Notes under the pieces: model-generated
Database searches by the model: none
What the model saw: only the letters and a program-made list of their open reading frames with translations
What the model was told of the DNA's origin: nothing
NCBI GenBank assembly: GCA_019118725.1
Contig: DWYO01000107.1
Location: 1 to 16,853 of the forward strand
Direction: 5' to 3'
Source: Candidatus Parabacteroides intestinavium
Lineage (GTDB): Bacteria; Bacteroidota; Bacteroidia; Bacteroidales; Tannerellaceae
Length of the DNA stretch: 16,853 nt
Position numbers and translations under genes: made by a program
Shown here: piece by piece, positions 1 to 6,696 of the stretch
How positions within the stretch are numbered: position 1 is the stretch's first letter
How the letters are laid out: the number at the start of each line of letters is the position of its first letter

Positions 1-6
1 ACAAGG

Positions 7-912
7 TTATAATTGTTGAATTTCCTCTTCGGACAGCCCCGTTGCCTGCATAATAATGTCCGTCGATACCCCCAATCGTTTAAAGTTTCGGGCCGTTTCT
101 ATTTTACCTTTTTCTAAGCCTTGCGCTATACCTTTTTCCAGTCCCTTCTCCATACCCTTCTTCATACCTCTTTCCAGCCCTCGCTCTTCGCTTTCCATCA
201 TATATTCATACACATTCCGGTTGTCGCGGTAGACCTTCAGGGCATAATAGTATTGGTCAAGCTCCTCAGAGGTATAATTGGACAGACGTCCCATCTGAAG
301 CAACTTGGTAAACTTCGAGTCCTTCGGGAAAGGAAAATAAGGTGCGTCAATATCTATCATATTCATATTCTTAATAAAATAAATCCAGCGTTCGTAATCG
401 TTCTCGCATTCCTCAAACCTCTTCCTGAATTTGGGGAATTCGATAAATATCTCCCGTATCTTGGGATTGAATATCCTGCCTGTCCGCAGGTCCGTAAGTC
501 CTACGTCCGTCCGATACACCCCGTCATCGGCCGTGTCCGGATCCAGAACAAAGTTCAGCAGATAGATGCTTACCACCGGCATGATCCCGTATTTCCAGTC
601 ACTTCCTTTCTCACCTTGCCGGGTCAGACAAAAGGCATCATAGAACAATGCCCTGTCCGGGAAATAGGCCTGCCGGGCATACTGCATCTCCACAATGAAG
701 TGTGTCCCGTCATCGCTCGTGCAATAGACATCCACAATTATTTTCCGGTCTTCCGGACTTAACGGCATCCATTCCGGATTACGGGGTTCCACACTCGCCA
801 CGGTGCGCTCACCGCAAAGCATATCATTCAGAAAATCTCGCAACAGATCCATGTCCTCGAATATCTTCTTGAAGCCATAGTCTGTCTTCATGTTGATAAA
901 ATAGCTGTTCAT
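7..912 (-). CDS. Rpn/transposase_31-type PD-(D/E)XK nuclease family protein
   Basis: A 301-residue protein of the Rpn (recombination-promoting nuclease, formerly putative transposase) family, common in multiple copies in Bacteroidota. The N-terminal part carries the opening typical of the family (K9-T-D-Y-G-F-K-K-I-F) and a PD-(D/E)XK-like active site: D61 in IIVDVYC, then E75-x-Q77 in FIVEMQ. The middle (about 80-235) is mostly charged helix with no recognised motif. Residues 245-268 are six tandem G-x-x-x tetrapeptides rich in Lys/Glu, and the last 33 residues form a small helical end (RLGVSTDIIMQATGLSEEEI). Family members are DNA endonucleases that raise recombination in E. coli; a role in this organism is inference. 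The gene stands alone, with its own promoter-like box upstream, and no transposon ends flank it, so I see no evidence that it is itself mobile. Start is the ATG at 912; an in-frame ATG lies at codon 8. Confidence 0.9.
   Translation of the reverse strand: MNSYFINMKTDYGFKKIFEDMDLLRDFLNDMLCGERTVASVEPRNPEWMPLSPEDRKIIVDVYCTSDDGTHFIVEMQYARQAYFPDRALFYDAFCLTRQGEKGSDWKYGIMPVVSIYLLNFVLDPDTADDGVYRTDVGLTDLRTGRIFNPKIREIFIEFPKFRKRFEECENDYERWIYFIKNMNMIDIDAPYFPFPKDSKFTKLLQMGRLSNYTSEELDQYYYALKVYRDNRNVYEYMMESEERGLERGMKKGMEKGLEKGIAQGLEKGKIETARNFKRLGVSTDIIMQATGLSEEEIQQL
109..180 (-). repeat. In-gene 12-bp tandem repeat coding for G-x-x-x tetrapeptides
   Basis: Within the Rpn-type gene, 72 bp encode six consecutive four-residue units (GLER, GMKK, GMEK, GLEK, GIAQ, GLEK). 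The unit is 12 bp, so copy-number changes would keep the frame. Such Gly/Lys/Glu tails are a known feature of this family. Confidence 0.75.
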
Positions 913-949
913 AGCTAAGAGTTTTTAGTTCCTCCAAAAGCAGAGTGCT

Positions 950-979
950 CAAAGGTAAGCATTCTTTTTGAACAGACAA
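950..979 (-). promoter_or_regulatory. Bacteroidales-type promoter for the Rpn-family gene
   Basis: Read on the minus strand, TTG (979-977) is followed after 19 nt by TACCTTTG (957-950), matching the Bacteroidales sigma consensus of a -33 TTG and -7 TAnnTTTG. The -7 box ends 37 nt before the ATG at 912. The spacing is what the consensus predicts. Confidence 0.7.
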
Positions 980-1022
980 GTGAATAGCGAATTTTTTTAT
1001 GGATTGCTCTTTTTGTATTTAT

Positions 1023-1045
1023 AGAAAAATCTGGAATAAATTCCA
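1023..1045 (-). terminator. Possible weak terminator after queG
   Basis: On the minus strand, 26 nt after the queG stop, the short palindrome TGGAATTTATTCCA (1045-1032) is followed by GATTTTTCT. The stem is only 5-6 bp and AT-rich, so this is a weak call. Otherwise the 159-bp gap between queG and the Rpn-type gene holds only the promoter of the latter. Confidence 0.4.
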
Positions 1046-1071
1046 AAACGGCATCTTATTTCAGACAATAG

Positions 1072-2004
1072 TCAATCCTTTTTCCATCCTTGTATGGTAC
1101 GTTGGAGACCGGTGAATTTGGCCCGTTTGACGGCTGAGCCTTTAAATATGTGACGATAGTCCTCTTCAGTCAGGGTATATAAGGAGACTCGTTTTAATTG
1201 GAGCAATTCCTCGGAAGGATGAAACTCTTCTACACGGGTAGGCCGGGAAAAACGGTTGTGGGGACAGGCCAGTTGGCACGCATCACAACCGAAAAGATGA
1301 TTTTTGATTTGCCTACGGATTCCGGCCGGGATCTCTTCCCGGTTCTCAATGGTCAGGTAGGAGATACATCTGCGTGCATTCAGACGGTGGGGATATTCCA
1401 ACGCATGGGTAGGGCAGGCCTGAAGGCATCGTTCGCAGGTCCCGCAATGTGATTTTATAGGTTCATCGTATTGGTCTACTTCTCTATTCATGACAATTTC
1501 GCCTAAAAAGAAAAACGAACCACGATGAGGTAAAATCAGGGAGGTGTTTTTTCCTATCCAACCTAAACCGCACCGCCAAGCCCAATACCGTTCAAGTAAC
1601 GGGGCGCTATCCACGAATACCCGGGCTTCGGCCCCGGACTCTTCCGGGCAGTATGCGCGGATCATTTGCCAGAGTTCCCGGAGTTTCCTTTTCATCACAT
1701 CGTGATAATCTTTCCCGTATGCATAATAGGCAATATGGGGTTCGGAGGTGTCACGGCATTGGGGTGGGTAGTAATTCAAGGCAACGGAAATAACCGTCCG
1801 GGCACCCTCGACCAGCGTGGAAGGGTCAATCCGTAAATCACGATGGTTGGCCATGTAAGACATGCCGGCCTCGCATCCGGCCTTTAACCATTCGTCCAGC
1901 CAGTGGATATGAATGGCATCCACCGGGCGGGCCGGAGCCATACCACAAGCATCAAATCCTAATCGTTGTGCCCATTCTTTTATCTTCTTAGCCTCTATTT
2001 TCAT
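1072..2004 (-). CDS. queG: Epoxyqueuosine reductase QueG
   Basis: Cobalamin-dependent iron-sulfur enzyme catalysing the last step of queuosine synthesis, reduction of epoxyqueuosine to queuosine in the tRNA anticodon. At 310 residues it has the length usual in Bacteroidota and lacks the extra C-terminal domain of the E. coli protein. Eight cysteines that can bind two [4Fe-4S] clusters are visible: C187, C190, C193, C197-P, C213, then C240, C243 and C247-P. The segment FVDSAPLLER (D132) followed by GWIGKN matches the active-site Asp region of QueG. The ATG start overlaps the stop of the upstream deacetylase by 4 nt (ATGA), which suggests translational coupling. No functional link between the two is evident. 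Identification is firm. Confidence 0.96.
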   Translation of the reverse strand: MKIEAKKIKEWAQRLGFDACGMAPARPVDAIHIHWLDEWLKAGCEAGMSYMANHRDLRIDPSTLVEGARTVISVALNYYPPQCRDTSEPHIAYYAYGKDYHDVMKRKLRELWQMIRAYCPEESGAEARVFVDSAPLLERYWAWRCGLGWIGKNTSLILPHRGSFFFLGEIVMNREVDQYDEPIKSHCGTCERCLQACPTHALEYPHRLNARRCISYLTIENREEIPAGIRRQIKNHLFGCDACQLACPHNRFSRPTRVEEFHPSEELLQLKRVSLYTLTEEDYRHIFKGSAVKRAKFTGLQRTIQGWKKD

Positions 2005-2624
2005 TCTATTTCCCGTAGCAGACGAAAATTATATCCTTCATCCATAAGCCATTCTACTGCGCGGGGCATAGCCCAACGCATGTTTTTTTCCGCCTTGAGC
2101 GAATCATGGAAAACAATGATTGACCCGTTTCGAGTATAATGCCGGACATTCTGAAGAACATCTTGAGGAGTGACATGCGGACTATAATCGCGTGTTACGA
2201 CATCCCACATCACCACTCGGTATTCTTTTCGGAGCGCCCAAAGTTGCGGAATACGCATATGTCCGTGCGGGGGGCGGAAGAGCCTGCTCGGAATCAAGTC
2301 GGCCGCTTTTTTTACATTCGCTAAGTAATTGTGAGTCCAAAAGCGGATTCCTTGAATGTGATTAAAAGTATGATTCCCTATATCATGCCCTCTCCGCAAT
2401 ACTTCTTCAAACACATCCGGATGTTTCCGGACGTTATCCCCTACCATAAAGAAAGTGGCTTTTACATCGTAACGGTCTAATACATCTAACACCCAAGGTG
2501 TAACCTCGGGTATCGGACCATCATCAAAAGTAAGATAAACACACTTTTCTTTTTCATCGGGCAAGCGCCATAGGGCTTGCGGAAATAATATGCGATAGAA
2601 CCAAGGAGGTTGCTCAATAAACAT
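2001..2624 (-). CDS. Polysaccharide deacetylase family protein (NodB homology, CE4-like)
   Basis: A 207-residue single-domain NodB-fold deacetylase. The five CE4 motifs can be followed: motif 1 TFDDGP with D34 (catalytic base) and D35 (metal), motif 2 H85-T-F-N-H89 (metal), motif 3 R117-P-P-H-G, motif 4 around W140-D141, and motif 5 VFHDS with H173. All metal ligands and catalytic residues are present, so it should be active, removing acetyl groups (N- or O-linked) from a polysaccharide or peptidoglycan-like substrate; the exact substrate cannot be read from sequence. No signal peptide or membrane anchor is visible, which is odd for an envelope enzyme and could mean a cytoplasmic or unrecognised-export location. 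It follows the DUF2723 gene by 100 bp and overlaps queG by 4 nt; the three probably form one transcript. Confidence 0.93.
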   Translation of the reverse strand: MFIEQPPWFYRILFPQALWRLPDEKEKCVYLTFDDGPIPEVTPWVLDVLDRYDVKATFFMVGDNVRKHPDVFEEVLRRGHDIGNHTFNHIQGIRFWTHNYLANVKKAADLIPSRLFRPPHGHMRIPQLWALRKEYRVVMWDVVTRDYSPHVTPQDVLQNVRHYTRNGSIIVFHDSLKAEKNMRWAMPRAVEWLMDEGYNFRLLREIE

Positions 2625-2644
2625 TGCTTTTTGTAGTTGGAATT

Positions 2645-2714
2645 TAGAAGCTGGAGTTTGGGAATTTCAAATAGAAGTTATATTCCCATTTTAAATTCCA
2701 ACTTCCAGCTTCTA
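2645..2714. repeat. Imperfect inverted repeat between DUF2723 and deacetylase genes
   Basis: Left arm 2645-2667 and right arm 2693-2714 are imperfect inverted copies sharing TAGAAGCTGGA followed by a G/T-rich part ending GGAATTT, separated by 25 nt. A further partial copy (AGTTGGAATT) directly precedes the left arm at about 2635-2644. The element lies between two co-directional genes. On the minus strand no U-run follows the stem, so it is more likely an RNA-stabilising or dispersed intergenic repeat than a strong terminator; on the plus strand the right arm is followed by a T-rich tract. Confidence 0.6.
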
Positions 2715-2724
2715 ACTTCTTTTT

Positions 2725-5700
2725 TTATTTTTCTCCTTTTCTCAACGACTCATAGGCGATGCGGAAGGTATCGAATTCCTCCTGATACTTCTTCAGCAAT
2801 TCCGGATCATGTGCCTTGAATACGCGAATGACTTCTTGCAAAGTGTAGAGGTCGGTGTTCACATCTTCGGCCACCGAAGCGAATTGGTTCGGTTTCAGAC
2901 GGAAATACCAGTTGAGGTTACGCACCATATTCTCGGCAAGTTCATCATAAACCTTCGCGCCTTTTTCTTTCTCACCCAACAGGTAATATACCTCACCGAC
3001 CGATAGCGCACTATAATCCAGCGGTACATTCTCGGAGGGCAATACTTCCATGCATTTATCCAAGAGCTTCAGGGCTTTGTCGTTCTTACCTTCGTGGTAA
3101 AGCGCAACCGCCAATTTGCCGAACAGGACGTACCGATAACTCTTGCACATACGCATCACGTTCTCATCCAAATAGATACCCGGCTTGTCCACGCCTCCCC
3201 ATTTGAACTTGTTCATGATGTTATCGTACATTTTTTCTGTATTTACGCTCTGCAGGGTACCTTGTACCTTAGCCGGAACAATCTGATAAGCCATACCGGT
3301 CTGCTGGAAGTACGGATCAAGTTTGACGAACTGGTCCGGACTGACCGTTACCGCATAATACATCGGGCGCTTCCATTTGTTCTCTTGAAGCATATTGAGG
3401 ATAATCAGTTCCTGTTTGCCCAACGCATCTTTGCCTTTCAGGTCGATAGTCATCTCTTTCAGGATGGAAGGCACTTGGACCGTATTCAAAATCCCGCTAT
3501 TGGCCAGCTCTGTAGAGTCTACCTTATACGTTAACGTCTGTGATGGGATATAATCCATCTGCTGGCTGAATCCCGGAATCTTCTTGTATTTCGGATCATT
3601 GCTCCGGACAAACTCCAAAGCCGTGTTCAGGTCGATAGATTGCTCGGTCATCGGAACGATATAAGCAAAGTCACGTGTACCCTGCACGTAATCCGAGTGG
3701 TTCCATGAGATAGGCAACGGGGCAGATTCGTAAGCCTGCTTTTTCATCTGGTCGATATACCAATCGGTTTGCAGATAGCTGGTGTTGCAGACACGGACAT
3801 CCGTACGGATACCTTCCACTTCCTGGGCGTACCACAACGGGAAAGTATCGTTATCTCCATTGGTGAAGATAATCGCGTTCGGATCGCATGAATTCAAATA
3901 ATTCGCTCCGAAATCACGTGCCACATACCGGCCCGACCGGTCATGGTCATCCCAGTTCTGGGCTGCCATCTGGATAGGAACGAACAGAGCGGCTATCGAT
4001 GCGATACTTGCCGCAACGGGCGAAGGAAGTTTCGCGTACTTCTCCAATAATTTAACCAGAGCAGCTACACCAAACCCTATCCAGATACAGAAAGCGTAGA
4101 ACGATCCGGCGTAAGCATAATCTCGTTCACGGGGCTGGAACGGGGTCTGATTCAAATAAAGCACAATCGCGATACCGGTCATGAAGAAGAGCATGAACGT
4201 AACCCAAAATCCCTGTATGCCCTTCTTTCCGGCATAGACTTGATAAACCAGTCCTAAGATACCTAATAACAACGGTAACATATAATAGACATTATGCCCT
4301 TTATTGTTGGCGATATCATTAGGCATGTCCTCTTGCGGGCCTACCAATTGCTCATCAATAAACTTGATGCCGGTAATCCAATTCCCGTGCGACACCTCGC
4401 CATGTCCTTGGATATCGTTCTGCCGGCCGGAGAAGTTCCACATGAAATATCTCCAATACATGAAATTCAATTGGTAAGAGATAAAGAAACGCAGGTTCTC
4501 GCCAAAGGTCGGCTTCATGACCGATACCGTTTCCCCACACCGGTCAAACTTCACAGGCTGGCCTTTGACTTGCGCCCAATCCTTGTAAGCCTCTATATGA
4601 TTCGGCATCGTACTGTACATACGCGGGAAGAGCATGTTCAGCTCATCCACGTATTCATAATCCATATTATGGCGCGAAATGTAATAACGGTCTTTTTCGT
4701 TCGGATCCTTTTTCGTGATACGGGTCCATACCGGTGAGCCCTCTTTGGATTCCGCCACACACATTCCCCCTTCGCTCTTGCGTTTTACCTCTGAGACATA
4801 GGTCTGTCCGTAAAGAAGCGGAGTCTGGCCATATTGTTCGCGGGCCAAATAGGTACGCAAGGTGAAGATGTCGCTTGGCGCATTTTGGTTCATCGGGGTA
4901 TCAGCCGTAGCGCGAATCAGGGTCAAGGCATACGAAGAATAGCCGATAACCACGACCATAAGGCTGATTAATACCGTATTCAGCAATTTGATGTTTAACG
5001 TCTTGGCCATAAACAGATAAGCTCCTAATGCCGCAATCAGGATAATTGCGATCACATACCCGCTCCCGATAAACGGAACACCAATCAGGGTTACCGCTAA
5101 AAGGAAAGATAACTTCATGCGCAGGGGATGAACCTCTTCGCGCATGGTTTCCCAGATAGCCCATACCAATACGCCGGCCAACACGATTACATACGCATAG
5201 ACACCCGAGTTGTAAGGCATTCCGAGAACATTGACGAACAAAAGTTCGAAATAGCCGCAAATCTCGACCAGCCCTTGTACGACACCATACATCATCAATG
5301 CGATGATAGCAAACGAGACGAACAATGCGGTTAGTGTGCCTTTCAGGGTAGGGTTCGGGAATTTCTTATAATAGTAAACCAACACACAGGCCGGAATACA
5401 CAACAGGTTCAGCAGGTGGACACCGATACTTAATCCCATCAGGTAGGCGATCAGGACAATCCATCGGTCAGCATGAGGCTGATCGGCCGTTTCTTCCCAT
5501 TTCAAAATAAGCCAGAATACAACGGCTGTAAACAAGGAAGAGTAGGCGTACACTTCACCCTCTACCGCACTGAACCAGAACGTGTCGCTAAAAGTATAAG
5601 CCAATGCACCTACAACGCCTGAGCCCATGATTGTAATCAGTTGCCCGGTAGTTATTTCTTTACCCTCTTCTACTATGATCTTGCGTGCCAGATGAGTGAT

Positions 5701-5988
5701 GCTCCAGAACAGGAAGAGAATCGTCAGGCCACTGAACAAAGCCGACATCGAATTGACCATCTTGGCCACGGTAGACGGGTCGGAGGCTAATTGTGTAAAC
5801 AAATTGGCGGTCAACATAAAGAAAGGTGCTCCGGGCGGATGACCGACTTCAAGTTTATAGGCCGAAGAGATGAACTCACCGCAATCCCAAAAGCTTCCGG
5901 TGGGCTCGATAGTCATCAAGTAAACGATGGATGCGATGATACAGACAATCCATCCCGTTACATTGTTGATTAGTTTATACTTTCCCAT
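2725..5988 (-). CDS. DUF2723 family large membrane protein with C-terminal TPR-like region (putative GT-C-type glycosyltransferase)
   Basis: A 1087-residue protein in three parts. Residues 1 to about 380 hold many transmembrane helices. The first extracytoplasmic loop carries the family hallmark G31-S-F-W-D35-C-G-E38, followed by GHPPGAP (49-55); acidic residues in that loop are the catalytic type in GT-C glycosyltransferases. Hydrophobic segments continue to about residue 660. A soluble region follows (GDNDTFPLWYAQE and on), and the last 170 residues contain helical TPR-like segments. DUF2723 proteins are near-universal in Bacteroidota and are annotated as related to protein O-mannosyltransferases. 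A role in envelope or protein glycosylation is inferred; donor and acceptor are unknown. It is the first gene of a probable operon with the deacetylase and queG, and has a -7-like box upstream. Confidence 0.9.
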   Translation of the reverse strand: MGKYKLINNVTGWIVCIIASIVYLMTIEPTGSFWDCGEFISSAYKLEVGHPPGAPFFMLTANLFTQLASDPSTVAKMVNSMSALFSGLTILFLFWSITHLARKIIVEEGKEITTGQLITIMGSGVVGALAYTFSDTFWFSAVEGEVYAYSSLFTAVVFWLILKWEETADQPHADRWIVLIAYLMGLSIGVHLLNLLCIPACVLVYYYKKFPNPTLKGTLTALFVSFAIIALMMYGVVQGLVEICGYFELLFVNVLGMPYNSGVYAYVIVLAGVLVWAIWETMREEVHPLRMKLSFLLAVTLIGVPFIGSGYVIAIILIAALGAYLFMAKTLNIKLLNTVLISLMVVVIGYSSYALTLIRATADTPMNQNAPSDIFTLRTYLAREQYGQTPLLYGQTYVSEVKRKSEGGMCVAESKEGSPVWTRITKKDPNEKDRYYISRHNMDYEYVDELNMLFPRMYSTMPNHIEAYKDWAQVKGQPVKFDRCGETVSVMKPTFGENLRFFISYQLNFMYWRYFMWNFSGRQNDIQGHGEVSHGNWITGIKFIDEQLVGPQEDMPNDIANNKGHNVYYMLPLLLGILGLVYQVYAGKKGIQGFWVTFMLFFMTGIAIVLYLNQTPFQPRERDYAYAGSFYAFCIWIGFGVAALVKLLEKYAKLPSPVAASIASIAALFVPIQMAAQNWDDHDRSGRYVARDFGANYLNSCDPNAIIFTNGDNDTFPLWYAQEVEGIRTDVRVCNTSYLQTDWYIDQMKKQAYESAPLPISWNHSDYVQGTRDFAYIVPMTEQSIDLNTALEFVRSNDPKYKKIPGFSQQMDYIPSQTLTYKVDSTELANSGILNTVQVPSILKEMTIDLKGKDALGKQELIILNMLQENKWKRPMYYAVTVSPDQFVKLDPYFQQTGMAYQIVPAKVQGTLQSVNTEKMYDNIMNKFKWGGVDKPGIYLDENVMRMCKSYRYVLFGKLAVALYHEGKNDKALKLLDKCMEVLPSENVPLDYSALSVGEVYYLLGEKEKGAKVYDELAENMVRNLNWYFRLKPNQFASVAEDVNTDLYTLQEVIRVFKAHDPELLKKYQEEFDTFRIAYESLRKGEK

Positions 5989-6029
5989 ATTATCTTATTG
6001 AATTTTGATACTTTTAGCAAAAACAAGTG

Positions 6030-6037
6030 CAAATGTA
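6030..6037 (-). promoter_or_regulatory. -7 box for the DUF2723 gene
   Basis: On the minus strand TACATTTG (6037-6030) matches TAnnTTTG, 41 nt before the ATG. No clear -33 TTG at the standard 19-21 nt spacing, so the call rests on the -7 box and location only. Confidence 0.5.
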
Positions 6038-6098
6038 GTAAATAATTGAGAATGGGAAGCCGAAAAGGATAAATTAACCATTATCCGGTTGAAAATTC

Positions 6099-6186
6099 AT
6101 GCCTAACTTCGTTGACGTTTATGCCTATGTTCGTTTTCGTTTATGCCTATGTTCGTTTCCGATCATGCCTATGTTCGTTTTTTGTT
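6099..6186. repeat. Four-copy 22-bp tandem repeat in a divergent intergenic region
   Basis: ATGCCT recurs at 6099, 6121, 6143 and 6165, an exact 22-bp period. Units 2-4 share the 16-bp core ATGCCTATGTTCGTTT; unit 1 is degenerate (ATGCCTAACTTCGTTG). The last unit runs into TTTTTTGTTTT. The array sits between the divergent -7 boxes of the DUF2723 gene (minus) and the DUF3127 gene (plus) and has no coding potential that I trust. Confidence 0.85.
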
Positions 6187-6197
6187 TTAAGGGATGA

Positions 6198-6229
6198 TTG
6201 GGAATTCCAAAAGAAAAAATGTAACTTTG
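6198..6229 (+). promoter_or_regulatory. Bacteroidales-type promoter for the DUF3127 gene
   Basis: TTG (6198-6200), a 21-nt spacer, then TAACTTTG (6222-6229) matches the -33/-7 consensus. The ATG at 6275 lies 45 nt further on. It begins immediately after the 22-bp repeat array (12 nt gap). Confidence 0.75.
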
Positions 6230-6274
6230 CCACTTAAATCTTATGATCGAATTATAAACAGATAAAATACAAAA

Positions 6275-6664
6275 ATGGAAATTACAGGAAAAATTATTGC
6301 TGTCTTACCGGAACAAAGCGGGGTAAGTAAAGCCGGGAACGAGTGGAAAAAGCAAGAATATGTGCTTGAGACACACGATCAGTATCCGAAAAAAGTCTGT
6401 TTCCAGATCTTTGGAGCTGACCGTATCGCACAAGCCGCTATCCAGGCGGGCGAAGAACTGACGGTATCGTTTGATATTGATAGCCGCGAGTGGCAAGGAC
6501 GCTGGTTTACCAGTATCAATGCGTGGAAGGTAGAACGCCCTATAGCTGAAGCTCCGGCAAATGCATCGGGAAGTATCACGCCTAATGATGTGATGCCTTC
6601 GGGGGCACCGACTATTACTCCTGACTTCAACGCCTCTAATCCGGCTGATGATTTGCCTTTCTGA
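6275..6664 (+). CDS. DUF3127 domain protein, predicted SSB-like OB-fold protein
   Basis: A 129-residue soluble protein. Residues 1-88 match the DUF3127 pattern: MEITGKIIAVLPEQ, then GNEWKKQEYVLET, a strand-rich core, and a closing F-T-S-I-N-A-W-K-V. The alternation of strands resembles a single-stranded-DNA-binding OB fold. Residues 89-121 are a low-complexity Pro/Ala/Ser/Thr linker, and the protein ends in ADDLPF. That layout (OB-like domain, flexible linker, acidic tip ending in P-F) is the plan of bacterial SSB, whose tip binds repair and replication partners. DNA binding is an inference; the DUF itself has no established function that I know. It has its own promoter and is followed after 32 nt by the fucosidase gene. 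Confidence 0.88.
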   Translation: MEITGKIIAVLPEQSGVSKAGNEWKKQEYVLETHDQYPKKVCFQIFGADRIAQAAIQAGEELTVSFDIDSREWQGRWFTSINAWKVERPIAEAPANASGSITPNDVMPSGAPTITPDFNASNPADDLPF

Positions 6665-6696
6665 AAAAACATATAAACCATAAAAACTAAATCAAG

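Noticed and set aside
121..762. Open frame of 213 codons on the plus strand
   Set aside because: It is antisense to the Rpn-family gene, whose active-site motifs and start support the minus strand; the frame shows no recognisable protein pattern.
7..912. Active transposon or insertion sequence
   Set aside because: The Rpn family was once labelled transposase, but no terminal inverted repeats or target duplications are seen around the gene within the window.
2139..2324. Short open frames antisense to the deacetylase and queG genes
   Set aside because: They are explained by the codon usage of the real genes on the other strand and show no conserved motif.
6099..6186. CRISPR array
   Set aside because: The 22-bp units are directly adjacent with no unique spacers, there are only four of them, and no cas genes are present.
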